Shown one piece after another: positions 7,534 through 18,976 of a stretch of 64,000 nt of DNA. How positions within the stretch are numbered: position 1 is the stretch's first letter; each line of letters opens with the position of its first letter. The stretch spans positions 75,922,144 through 75,986,143 of the forward strand of contig NC_081181.1 of NCBI RefSeq assembly GCF_029867415.1, read 5' to 3'. This DNA is from Vicia villosa. Lineage: Eukaryota; Streptophyta; Magnoliopsida; Fabales; Fabaceae. The translations under genes and the position numbers were made by a program. Under the pieces are notes generated by a model, which made no database searches, was not told where the DNA came from, and worked only from the letters and a program-made list of their open reading frames with translations.

Positions 7534-10500
7534 AATTGTCGAGTCAGTTGAGTTGCGCGACAGTTGAATATTGTCGGCATATTATCCCTTGGTACGCGAC
7601 ATGTGAGTGAATCACTGTTGGTACTTGGTTGTTTGTTGCAGGTGTTGGATTGAAACAAGTGGGGGAGAGGATTCACTTCTCGGTTACGTTTCAGTTGTAA
7701 TATGATTGGTTCAGTAGATTGTTATGGGCAATAATGCAAGCGTTGTTGGAGTTGTTGTTTCCCGAATCGAAGGTGACTTAAAATTAAGACTTGACTGATA
7801 ATCGAGTTGGAACATCCTGAAGGAAGATGATTAGAGGTAATTGATGATTATTTGTAGGAGAGGAAATTAGAAAGTTGCAATGTATCAGCTCTGCTGGTGT
7901 ACTGCAAAGTTGTCAGTTGAGTAGTCGTACGACTCGGAAGAGGTTCAGCTGCAAGTTTGCAAAGAGGATTGCTGTCGTAATGTTCCGGAAATCGCACTTT
8001 GGCGATGTGATGTGTTTCTCAAGTTATAAGAATGTTTGGAAGTGAAGAGATATGATAAGGGACTGTTTGGAACGTGATTGAGTTGAAGAGGATGAGTTTT
8101 GAAGTGAGATTTTCGTAAGCAAAACGCAGGAAAATTGTTGAACAGCTGCAAAACTTTGAAAATTCATAACTGGAGTTCTGGACATCCGATTTGAGTTCCG
8201 TTTGAAGCGACGGAAAGCTAACGAGATGAACTTTGTTATAAAAATAGTTGCAGCAGCTGTAACATAATTAATTGTGACGGGATGAAGTTGGAAAGAGGTG
8301 AAGTTACGGTTACTCTTGTTCTTATAACTAGATTTGTTTATTGGTACGGCACGGGATGTCAGTGTCAGAGTGGAACGGATTGAAGGAATAATTAGAAGGT
8401 TTGTTGAGAATTAATTTTTAGAATTGAATGTACCATTTGAAAAGTTTTGGGAATACCGTATAGAGCGTCGCTGCATGATGTCGATGTTGCATTTTTGGAT
8501 AACGATTGGAAAATTCATATCTTGAGTTCCGAGTGTTGTATAAAGGGGCCTTTGAACCTACGAAGAGGTGAAATTATGTTCTACCTTATGGTAGAGTTAT
8601 AAATACAGTAGATTGATCCTATAAGGAGATATTGTGAGGTCGGTTAAGGAAGAGTGAAACTTGTTGAATAGGAATGCCTACTACCGCAATCATTTGAAAC
8701 GAAGTTGAGTGGAACATGGTTGATGAATAAGTTGATGAGATGTTCGGTAATAAAGATGATTTGAGTGCCGATGGATTTTAGTGAGAAGAGACTTAGTAGT
8801 AAAGATAAAATAAACTTTAGAACTCTTGGAGTCGTATTTGGGAGGCCAAAGTAACGACAAGTATAAAAGAAGAATTGTAGAGAACTTTTAACACCTATTG
8901 ATGTGAGGAAGACTTTGTTGAGATGTCGAATGGAATGACATTGGGCGCGAAAGATGTCATGGAATTTAGAGTAAAACCACGAGTTATGAATTTTTTTGCG
9001 GTCTTTTGCTAAGAGGAGGATTTTGATTTGGAACGAGATGAATAGTAATGTACAAGTATATTAGTGATTATGAAGTTTGGAAGTACTTAACAAGTGTGTG
9101 ATGCTAAGTGACTGTGAAGCGGATTGTGTAAAATGTTTGGACGTCGGTGTCTCACCGATAAGATCTAATAAGAGGGAAGTGCACGAGTTGTAAAGACTCA
9201 AAGTGAATTATTGAACTATGACGATGTTAATGAGTTGAGTGCAAACTCGAAAAGGACACTATTATGTAGTAACGACGGTTTATGCTTACATATGGTTGTC
9301 GGCTATCTATTGACAAATTGAGGACTTGATCACCCTTAATCTCTTGTTGATAGTAGAAGAAATCATATCGATAAGATAAGCTTGTTTTGTTACCTTAATG
9401 GTATATGTTGTGATGAATACTAAGCCGTGAGAATAATCACTCACCATGTTGTGTGAACTTATGAAGAAATGAATGTGAAAGAGTGCGACATATTGGACGA
9501 TGACTTAAGACAAGTAATCGGAGTCGCACAATGAAAGTGTGATGTGGAGTAGTGTTATGGGTACTACTAGTAGACAGTGAGGAAATAATATGTCTAAAGC
9601 CTACGTAGAGAACATGAATTAATCTATATGTTGGATTTAGAATCTAGTGGATGTAAGGATGCCGTGCCGGAAGATTATGACTCTTTTGAATAATTTCCAA
9701 GATGATGAGTATGTTATTGTGGTTGTACGTAGTTAACGAGTATGTATTCGGCGAAGTTAGGACGGTGAGTTGATACCATATGGTACTATAATAATTTTGT
9801 GCTGTTATTGAGGTGATATTGTAGATTCTAGATATAATGAGGAATTATACTTTATGAAGGACGAAGTTGATTTGATTCTTAAAAGAGAGTGGGACTCAGT
9901 TTGAGCTATTTTGTAAGCAACAGTATATTGAGGCAGATGAGTGTAATTATAACTACTTGTGTGTGCTCGTTCCGATGGTTGAAATGTTTTAATAGATGTA
10001 GTAACTCAGGAATTTATTTTGAGTGCGTGCAAATATTGCTAAGTGGTAAATTAGTACCATGTATGGTAAAGGAAGATTTTAAACGAATGAGTAAAGAGAG
10101 TCGGAATTGGGTAAAACTCAGAAATCTAATTGGTAATGATAGTTGTAACGAGTAACCAGAGTAGCGCAGCGAAAGCGGACTATAACGGGTTAGATAATTG
10201 CTGGTGTAACTCGAGAGGAGTCAGATAGTGGAAATTAAATGGTATAGGGATATGCTTATTGAGTTCTTGAAGGAAGCAGTTGGTGAAAATTTTTATCGTT
10301 CAGACGGGAAGGTATGTTTAAGGATGGTACGTTCGGTAGATGGAATGCATTACTGCAGTGTCGAACAGGTGTAATCATGCTATGGATAAGGAATGATATT
10401 ACACAGACGTGTGTAGCGAAAATCTATATTAGTGTTGAGTGACGACCTTATTGACAGATGCAGATAAGTTAATGTCATGATGACAGTGCTATTAAGTAGT

Positions 10501-10998
10501 GGAATATTGAGAATGGCGGATAGGATTGTGGAAAGATCCTTGTCCTAAATGAGGTTTTGATCTCGCTTTCTAGGATGGGATCCTAGTGCGTATGTATAAT
10601 TTCTATGATGGAGAGGTTAAAGAAATACTACACATCTTGCGGACGTGGACGTTGGTTTCTCTTTCGGTTTGAAAATGAATTTGATTTTGAGATGGTAAGA
10701 TGAAGGATAGTGTACAACTATGAGTACGCGTTTGGTTGACTATACATGTCTTATTCAGTCATTGGGCGTATTGTGTGGGTTGTACCTCAATTATTCCATT
10801 GTTGTTAACCTTTTGGAGGGTCATATGCGACGTAAGAGTTGAGATTGAATGCATGAGACATGCTTTATGTTGTTCATGTTAGATGAATTTTGAGGATCGA
10901 CTAGGGAAATGTTACCTGGGAACTGGAGAGTCAGATGAAGGACTCATATCCGAAACTTTTCATTTGAAGTATGTTTTCGAGGACGAAAACTCTTTTAG
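7534..10998 (+). other. Internal region of element A, no ORF
   Basis: About 3.5 kb without a credible protein. It carries an internal copy of the cross-family module at 8150-8240 (AATTCATAACTGGAGTTC...GGAAAGCTAACGAG) and a partial one at about 8490-8540. A block at about 9215-9370 is shared with the internals of B and C (TCTATTGACAAATTGAGGA core). Element B keeps readable integrase-like residues just upstream of that block, so this region probably descends from pol by scrambling and decay. Confidence 0.6.
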
Positions 10999-11009
10999 TG
11001 GGGGAGAGT
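10999..11009 (+). promoter_or_regulatory. Polypurine tract of element A
   Basis: GTGGGGGAGAGT directly before LTR 2, after CGAGGACGAAAACTCTTTTA, a context shared in reverse by B (23,200) and C (52,709). Confidence 0.8.
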
Positions 11010-13176
11010 TGTAACATCCGTATTTTTCCTTAAATTAATTTAATTAGAATTTAAATTATTTATTGGAATTAATTGGGTTTATGTAATTATGCGGTGATTA
11101 AAATGATAAAATTGGAATATGTAGTAATGGGCCAGTGTTGTAGTTAGTGAGAAAAGGGGGTGCAAGAAATAAGGCCTTTACTAAAGCTATGTTTTTCATA
11201 AAACAAGATTTTTTGAAAGAAGGGAAACACAAGTGCATTTGGGAGAACACAGAGAACGTGAAAGTGCGACAGAGGAGAAGAAGAGGAAGAGAGCTTCAAG
11301 GATCCCAAACTCTAAGGTAAGGGGGGACTCTTCCGGTTAACCTCTATTATCGGGTCGTAGGCGTTAGGATTGAAATCATATACTATTGATTCGATAGAGA
11401 ATATGTTCTAGGTTGGGGTTTTGGTATTTAGGTTCAATTTTGTGAACTTTGTGTAATTACTTGTTGGTAGTGATTGTTGATGTTAAAAGTGTTGTTTGAT
11501 TGATGATATAACTCATATTGCATGTGAAATCCCTCTGTTTTTCGTATACAATCGTATTGGTTCGATTGGGGGATGTTTGGGGGGATTCAAGGTGCTGAAA
11601 ACTGGTTTTTGGGTTGCAGGTACGAAGTAATCGGTTACCGAAAGGGGTGTAATCGATTACCCATAGTAAAAACAGCAAATATGGGATTTTGAACTTCAGT
11701 AACCGATTACTGGTGTTTGGGTAATCGGTTACCGCTGTACGTTTTTGAAAAATACTTATTTTTATAAAACTCATAACTTTTGATCCGTAAGTCCGTTTTG
11801 GGTGCCGTTCAAAGCGTTAGAAAGCTAACGGAATGCTCTTTATGATTAAAATAAATTAATTAGCACTAGATAATTTAATTATTGTGTGATTTTGAAAATG
11901 ACATGTAATTGTATCTGTGTATGCCATGGATTAATGTTATTTAAGAATAACATGTATGGAGATTGTGTATTATGTGCTAATTGTGATACATGGAATTGAT
12001 GAATGATAATTTCTATGTATTGTTGTGATTGTTACATGATGAATGTATGTTATACCAATGGTGGATAATTCAATATGTTGAATTGTGATGAATGTGTTAG
12101 ACGTAGTATTATGATGATGTAAATCTCATGTTGTCGTTGTGTGGATTTGACGTACTTAGTACATAATTGTGGAATGTATTATTGTTGTATGCATTGTATG
12201 ATGAGTCGAGATATGATAATGTTGTTCATATGATTGAAGTGGCGATGTTGTGATAAGATCATTATAATATTGATAATGTGATCATGTGGTGATTGTTTTG
12301 ATGTCTAATGATGTTATTGTGATTGAATGATGCATATATATAAACATACTTGATGATGATGATGATGATGATGAAATGAGTATTAGATGATGTTACTCAT
12401 AGACTTGACGATGGTATAAGTATGTTCATATATGTTTGCATTCATTCATGTTCATTGGTGATACTGTATCCATAAGGGTGTGTTGGATCAGTGAAGGGCA
12501 TGATTCCCATTGTGTGGAATCTGTGCCGGCAGGGCCGTATCTTGATGATGTTGGATCGGTCATGGGTTATTCCCATTTGATGATGTTGGTACCACATGCA
12601 TAGTGTCAGTTGCATTCATATGCATGATTTTATAACATGATTGGAGGTTTTCCAGTGTTATAAATATTGATGATGTGTTGGTTGTTTATGATGATGAAAC
12701 TTGCCTGAATATATGTTGATGTTGGGTGAATATTATATTGTTGATGTTCTGTCGTTTATGAACTGATAACATTGTTTAATTGTGAATGAGACTCACCCTT
12801 ACTGTTGATCATTTTCAGATTGAGGATAGCGGCTGTTCGACTCGGTGAGGATTAGCTCATGAGTCAGTTGTTTAGGTAGCGTCAGGTGTCATGCTCTGAT
12901 AGTTGTAACACTGGGGACGTGAATGTTTAGAGTTTAAGTTTTGATAACTCTAGTTATGTTTTGATGTTTGAAGGATTAGTTTGAAAGATGTTAAACTTAA
13001 TCTGTTTGATTTAATTCCGCTGTGTTGACATGAATTGTTTTAATTAATGAGAATTGCCTCAGTGAATGCATGACATGACTGAACGATGTTTTTAATTTAT
13101 TTTGAATTGTGACACCCTTTTCATGTACTCTGAATAAACTTATTTAATTTGCCGCGGGGTTTAGAAGGGTGTTACA
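11010..13176 (+). repeat. 3' LTR of element A
   Basis: Same length (2167 bp) as the 5' LTR with no difference noticed, including the minus-strand 105-codon open frame repeated residue for residue. It is followed by target duplication TCTCG. Confidence 0.93.
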
Positions 13177-13181
13177 TCTCG

Positions 13182-13986
13182 CACAATCGATGTAATAGCG
13201 TAGATTTACTTTTCGCACTTTACATTTCCGCACTTTAATTTCCAGCAAATATAAACTGCGTGTATGTCAAAGATAAAATTGAACCGTTAGATCACTAACT
13301 TCAAAGATAAATATCTGAATCCAATCACAATCACACTTGCACCTCTTAAGGTAATCCCTTCTCATTCCTTTCAAAATCAAAGTCAAAATTCCATTGTTTC
13401 GAGTACAAAATCGAACCTTGCTTTTATATCCGGTGAAAGGATAGATTTTTAAAGGAAACAGGATAAAGACCTTACAACTCAGGGTAGACCTCCTAGTTTG
13501 CTTGCTCAAATCAAAACAAACAAAATTCTCATACACTGTTGATTTTTTCAAAACTTTCAAAAAAGACAATACTTTGTATACATCCAAACACGGGTTATTA
13601 CAAAGTTAACGTTCTTTCCAAAACATCTTTCGAAAGATAAACAAGCATTTTGTATACATCCACACACGGATCATTACAAAATTCAATTTACAAAAGTATT
13701 TGAAACCACATATGAGCAATTTCAGAGCAATTGAAAAGTGATCGAAAAACAAGTGAGCTAAGCAAACTTAAGAGCCCATGGATAACCATGGATACAAAGG
13801 GTGCTAACACCTTCCCTTTGTATAACCTACCCCCTTACCCAGAATTTCTTAAAGGTCTTTTTTTTGTTTCTTTTATAAACCTTTCCTTAATTGGATAAAA
13901 TAAAAGGTCGGTGGCGACTCTGTGATATTTTCAAAAAATGCGAAAGCATTAAGCAACAAAAAAGAGTCAGTTCACGTATCTCTACA
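13182..13986 (+). repeat. Ogre LTR, second part (after element A)
   Basis: Continues the LTR that began at 1391. It holds the usual Ogre LTR end features: CACCTTCCCTTTGTATAACC at about 13,810, GGTCGGTGGCGACTCTG at about 13,908 and the CAGTTCACGTATCTCTACA terminus. Two copies of a TTTGTATACATCCA...ATTACAAA repeat lie about 80 bp apart (about 13,570 and 13,650). The expected primer site after 13,986 is not recognisable. Confidence 0.7.
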
Positions 13987-13997
13987 GATCAGAGGTA

Positions 13998-14097
13998 TGG
14001 CCCAGTATTAAAAAAAAATCGGAGGTCCACAGCCTCACATGCGCTCTTAGTCTCCTCATGCCTCAAGTCTGGGGTTCGAATCCCCCTCGCCCCAGAC
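13998..14097 (+). other. tRNA-like module 1 (SINE-like), element L leader
   Basis: Box A-like TGGCCCAGTAT (13,998) and a perfect box B GGTTCGAATCC (14,073-14,083), ending CCCCTCGCCCCAGAC. The homologous module in element G (59,691-59,771) has a better box A. It cannot be a functional tRNA: box spacing, anticodon arm and acceptor pairing are not preserved. It is most likely a tRNA-derived pol III relic. Confidence 0.6.
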
Positions 14098-14176
14098 TTT
14101 TTGATCCTTTTATTTTTTATAGATTTTTTAACTTGTTTTAAAACAAAACCAAATGCGCGCGTGTTATAGTCACCAA

Positions 14177-14249
14177 TTGGCGTTTGGCCCAATGGTGTTA
14201 TTTTGAGTGTGTGACTATAAGGGCGTGAGTTCAAGCCTTGCTAGGACCA
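14177..14249 (+). other. tRNA-like module 2 (SINE-like), element L leader
   Basis: Box A TGGCCCAATGG and box B-like GAGTTCAAGCC, 80-90 bp downstream of module 1. The homologue in G is at 59,856-59,929 with box B GGGTTCAAACC. Confidence 0.55.
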
Positions 14250-14614
14250 AAACTTATTTTTTATCACTTTAATCACTTATTTTCTTCACAACTTGACATG
14301 ATTATTTCACGTATCAAATTAAATCATTTTCACTTCATTTTTCACACACTTATCATTTAATATATCTATTTTATGAATAATCAAAAAATCACAAAAATAT
14401 TATTTATCTCATATATTTTTATTAGATTTAAAATGATGTATTTTCTAGATTACTTTTAAATACATTTTCATTTGTTTTTAAACCTAATTATTTTTGTGAA
14501 TAATTTTTATGATAAAACCCTAATCATTTAGGTCTTAATTAGGTATAGATTTTGTCTTTACCTTAATTAGGTTGACTTTTGTCAAATCTCAAACATATTT
14601 CAATCTCTTTTAAA
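14250..14614 (+). other. AT-rich leader of element L, no gene seen
   Basis: Non-coding and alignable with 59,930-60,340 of element G (shared TTTAATATATCTATTTT and GGTCTTAATTAGGTATAGAT), so it belongs to the same element type. Confidence 0.6.
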
Positions 14615-14890
14615 CAATTGTTTCTTATAAACAGTAAATCTTTTTGGGCCTCTAATAGAGTGTAAGTCCCAACCCCCTTTTTATTTTATACAGTCAATAA
14701 AATTGTTTCAAACAGTACTTCATTTTCAACTATTTCTTATAAACCGTAAATCTATTTGGGCCTCTAATAGAGTGTAAGTCCCAACCCTCCTCTTTATTTT
14801 TAATCAACTGTTTTCAACTGTTTTTATAGCCAATACTATACAGTACTGAGCCTCTATTAGAGTGTAAGACCCAGCACCTTTTTCTTTTCA
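14615..14890 (+). repeat. Triplicated hairpin repeat in the leader
   Basis: Three copies (about 14,647, 14,758 and 14,850) of GGCCTCTAATAGAGTGTAAG followed by TCCCAACCC or ACCCAGCACC, about 100 bp apart. CTCTA and TAGAG pair around one base, and the flanking GGG and CCC can extend the stem. Element G has one copy at about 60,395. Confidence 0.75.
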
Positions 14891-14954
14891 TAGTTTGTTT
14901 TCAAAAACTGTATTTACAAAATCTTCTTTCTGTTTTCAAAACATTCTTCTGGTA

Positions 14955-16876
14955 TTTGAAGGGCATTATTCCCGGTGAAACTCTTCAAATACCTATGTGA
15001 CCTTTGTCCAAATGTTGAGATTCCTCACAAATTCAAAGTACCAGAGTTCGAGAAGTACAAAGGGAATTTGTGCCCACAAAGTTATCTCGTGATGTACGCT
15101 CGAAGAATGTCAACTCAGACTGATAATCAACAATTGCTCATTCATTATTTTCAAGACAGCCTGACTGGTGCTGCACTCAAATGGTACATGAACTTGGACA
15201 GTTCAGAGATTCGTACTTTTCGAGACCTCGGAGAGGCCGTCGTCAAACATTATAAGTACAATCTGGATATGGCTCTCGGCAGAGATCAACTCCGGGCCAT
15301 GACCCAAAAGGATAGAGAAAGCTTCAAGGAATACGCTCAGAGATGGCGTGAAGTTGCTGCTCAAATTTGTCCACCACTTGAAGAGAAAGAAATGACAAAA
15401 ATCTATCTCAAAACTTTGAGTCCATTTTACTACGGACGAATGGTTGCAAGTGCACCAAGTGACTTTACCAAGATGGTAAACATGGGTGTACGTTTAGAAG
15501 AAGCAGTTTGAGAAGGACGCTTGAACAAAGAACCAGAATCTTCTATTGGTCCTAGGAAGTATGGCAGTTCTTTCCAGAAGAAAAAGGATCAAGATATCAA
15601 CAATGTCTTGCACAAAGCAAAGAAGAAGTTTTCACCTCAGGTTGCTACAGTAACTCCGGTTGTTAACTCAGCGCCAGCTTATCAACCTCAGGTTTCGCAA
15701 CAACCATTTCAACAAAGATCGCAGTAACCTCAGCAGCAGGTTCGACCTCCAAATTTCAACAACAATCGAATTCCAATGTATCTTGCCTTTGATCCCATAC
15801 CAATGCCATATGCGGATTTATTCCCAACACTACTAGCGAAAGGACTCATTCAGATAAAGAGCCCTTCAAATCCTGTAAACGAATCATCATCTTGGTTCAA
15901 GGCTGATCAATCTTGTCCCTATCATCAGGGGGCACCAGGTCACAACATTGAGAGATGTTTCAGTTTCGAGGCCGACGTTCAAAGATTAGTGAAGAGTGGA
16001 ATGCTATCCTTCAAAGATACTAATCCTAACGTCCAAGCAAATCCTTTGCCGCAGCATAAAGAAGCTTTACTGAATCTGATAGATCAACACCCCAACGTCA
16101 TTCAAATCTACGACATTCGTCAGATAGGGGAAAATCTCGTCATAATGCACGCTAGACAAGCTGGATATGGTCATGTACCACCTCACAACTACTTCACATG
16201 TGAAATTTGTCCAAAGAATAATCAAAGATGTGTTGTAGTTCAAGATGCATTACAAGAACAAATGGACTTAGGATGGATTCAAGACATTCGAGTCAAAACT
16301 AAGCACGACATCAACATGGTTCAAGGATGTCCAGGAGAATAAAAAATCTACAAAGTTGAAGATCTCGAAGGATCGATAGTCAGGTTCCATAAGACTTTAA
16401 ATGGACTTGCCTACTTTGGAACGGATTTCCATCCTTACAGTAGATGCAGAATCTGTCGAAGAAATTCACGAGGATGTTTGCGTGTTTGCAATGACATTCA
16501 TAAACTAATGGATGAAAATACCATTACAGTTCTTGCCAACAGAGAAGATGACGATGTCTTTACCGTATCTCTTCAAATTAATCAAGTTGAACCAATGCAA
16601 GTCAAGTATGATAGCAGGAAGACATCAATTGCTCCGTTAGTCATCTACTTACCAGGTCATGTACCGTATGAGTCTGACAAGGCTATACCTTACAAGTACA
16701 ACACTACATTCATTGAAAATGGTAAGGAAATACCATTACCGTCTGTTGTCAACATTGCTGACATTAGTCGAGTCACCAGAAGTGGACGAGTCTTCAACAG
16801 AACAACAGAAAATGTCGAAAAGCCTTCGGAAGAAGTATCTAATAGGCAAGACAATCATCCGACCAATGTTGTTTAA
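14955..16876 (+). pseudogene. gag: Ogre gag polyprotein, truncated and with stops
   Basis: One reading frame (starting before the Met at 14,975) carries the Tat/Ogre Gag core: VPEFEKYKG, LTGAALKWYMNLD, TFRDLGEAVVKHY and RESFKEYAQRWREVAAQ. A zinc-binding motif of type C-x2-H-x5-H-x4-C follows (CPYHQGAPGHNIERC, about 15,914-15,958), then two Cys-rich stretches (FTCEICPKNNQRC; CRICRRNSRGC). Stops in the same frame fall at 15,509 (TGA), 15,725 (TAA), 16,340 (TAA) and 16,874 (TAA), with no frameshift. The N-terminal part and any upstream Ogre ORF1 are missing: the leader is joined directly to mid-Gag near 14,950. Gag would package the element RNA. This copy cannot make it. Confidence 0.8.
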
Positions 16877-18651
16877 GCGAAAGAAAATGATGAGATCTTG
16901 AAATTAATCTAGAGGAGTGAATACAATGTTGTAGACCAGCTACTACATACTCCGTCTAGGATATCTGTTCTCTCCCTACTACTGAGTTCGGAAGCTCATA
17001 GGGAAGCTCTACAGAAAGTTTTGGAACAAGCTTTCGTAAAACCGAGTGTTATTGTAGGACAATTCAACAGTATCATTGCCAACATCTCCGCAGGAGCTAG
17101 CCTGAGTTTCTGTGACGAAGATCTTCCTGAAGAAGGAGTGGACCATAACCTTCCACTTCACATCTCAGTTAGCTACATGGGTGATGTACTCACAGGAGTC
17201 CTAATAGACAATGGATCCTCTCTCAACGTCATGCCTAAATCAACATTGTCAAGATTATCCTTCAAAGATTACCCATTGAGGGACAGCCACGTCATCGTCA
17301 AAGCATTTGATGGATCAAGAAAGTCAGTTTTTGGAGAAGTAGATCTTCCCATAACTATTGGACCTCAGACGTTCAAAATCACTTTCCAAGTTATGGATAT
17401 CCCGACACAATACAGTTGTTTGCTAGGTTGCCCATGGATTCATGAGGCTGGGGAAATTACTTCAACACTTCATCAGAAACTGAAGTTCATAAGAAATGAC
17501 AAATTGGTAACTGTATGTGGAGAACGAGCTTTGATTGTCAGTAACCTGTCATCATTCTCCGACATAGAACCAAAAGAAGTCACTGGAACTAAATTCCAAG
17601 CACTTTCCTTGGACAAGGAAAATGGAAAAGAGAAAGCAGCATCTATTTCTTCATACAAAGATGCAATCCAAGTTGTAAAGGATGGCACTACCAGTGGTTG
17701 GGGGCACATTGATATTCCTACCAACAACAAGAACAGAACAGGAGTTGGATTCTTTCCAACATCATCAAAGGCTATTCCACGAATGGAGGCAGTTCTTCCA
17801 ATTCAAGAAACTTTCCGCAGTAGATGTTTTCTTTAACTTGTTCAAAAAACAGTCAATACCATCAGTACGGAAGACACCAATGAGAATTTTGAAATGGAAT
17901 GTATGTCCTATCTTCTCGAGACAGGATACATAGCCTTATCAGAGTTTGATTCACCTTGTTGTTATCCGACTAAAGGATCTGAAAGTAAGACTCAATCAAG
18001 CAATGAAGAAGTTACTAACAGCTTCATCACCAGAAGTCATGGTTCATCAGAAGAAGTTCCTCCTATCCCCGAAGAGACTTGGGACACATTGGGAGAACCA
18101 AGCGGAAAATTCGACTATATAGTGAAATACTCCGCTCCTGAAAGTTCAAAAATCTCTCTTGAAGACATTGTTCCAACTGGATGGAACATTGATTATGAGT
18201 ACTTCTCTCAGCCAAAACAGATATATAACCCTTGCTATTCATCATCAGCATCTGGTGAAGTCATCATTGAGGATTATATCCCCAAATCACCTTCCGAGGC
18301 TACGGATCTAGAGTTCACATACCTAGTCAATGCCATCTTGGGAGAAGAGCAAGACCAAAATACAAAAGAGGATGACCTCGAAAGTGTCTCCGACAACGGG
18401 TCTCTCCATTCAGAAGATTGGAAGTTTCCTCAAAAGAAAAACCGACATACTCCACTTGGAAATGGGTATGCTCACCTCGCTCAGTCTGCTGAAGTAGAAG
18501 AAGACCGTCTGAGTGTTGCAAAGACAGTGGTTGGTAAATCAAGACCTACCACTGGCCAGCTTAAGCCTAAGGTTCTAGATTACCTAGTGCACAATGGGGT
18601 TCGCCACTATTGGACAGTTGTTGATGTTTCAACTATTGTTCGCACTCCTTA
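16877..18651 (+). pseudogene. Ogre protease region and linker, with stops
   Basis: Same frame as gag. TAG at about 16,910 and TAA at 17,834 interrupt it. The longest open part (17,021-17,836) holds the aspartic protease motif VLIDNGSSLNVMP at residues 60-72 and a hydrophobic ILGxPWIH-like segment (LLGCPWIHEAGEI). The part at 17,894-18,652 is the acidic linker, ending with VRHYWTVVD before the intron. The enzyme would cleave the Gag-Pol precursor. The Asp is intact but the frame is not. Confidence 0.78.
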
Positions 18652-18976
18652 GTAGGAACTTTCACCGTTATTTTATCCTCTCACCATATCCCAGGGTGAA
18701 GAGATGTTTCATAGGGCTTTGCATTTTACTATTTCTTAGGAAAATGTCCCTCTTTGCTTCGCCCAAAGCAATAGAGTTTTGTTTTATAGGGTCTTTGTTT
18801 CAAGAAATGACTGTCCATAAATAAAAATGTCATTTTGTTCCTTCGTTAGTTTTACCTTTTCTTTTTTTCGGAAATTGGTAATCCTAAAAAACACCCTTAA
18901 AAACATCAAAATTCTATTAACTGCATACACCGAGTCTTCCCTCGTTGTCTAAATAAAATTTATCACACATATGCAG
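18652..18976 (+). other. Ogre-type intron between protease and RT
   Basis: A non-coding AT-rich gap between the end of the protease frame (stop at 18,650-18,652) and the start of RT sequence. A good acceptor, CACATATGCAG, ends at 18,976. Donor candidate GTAGGAACT at 18,652. Joining these exact sites would leave a stop codon, so the donor here is probably mutated or misplaced. Ogre elements are known to have an intron at this position. Confidence 0.6.

Larger units (their letters stand above)
5333..13176 (+). mobile_element. Element A: non-autonomous LTR retrotransposon, complete and very young
   Basis: Two 2167-bp LTRs (5333-7499, 11,010-13,176) flank a 3510-bp internal region. Target duplication TCTCG at 5328-5332 and 13,177-13,181 falls in the Ogre LTR. 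The LTRs begin TGTAACATCC and end GGTGTTACA. The primer site TGGTATCAGAGCAGG at 7504 matches initiator Met tRNA, and the polypurine tract GTGGGGGAGAG lies just before LTR 2. No retroviral protein domain can be read inside, so it must depend on an autonomous partner, probably chromovirus (Tekay-like) given the PPT and primer site. The LTRs looked identical on visual comparison, so insertion was recent. Confidence 0.93.

Noticed and set aside
13998..14097. Functional tRNA gene
   Set aside because: Box B is perfect but acceptor and anticodon stems do not pair, and box spacing is wrong for a 72-85 nt tRNA.
13987..14097. tRNA module created by reverse-transcriptase read-through of the primer tRNA
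   Set aside because: Read-through would leave the complement of the tRNA on the + strand. Here the tRNA-like sequence itself is on the + strand, and a second module follows.
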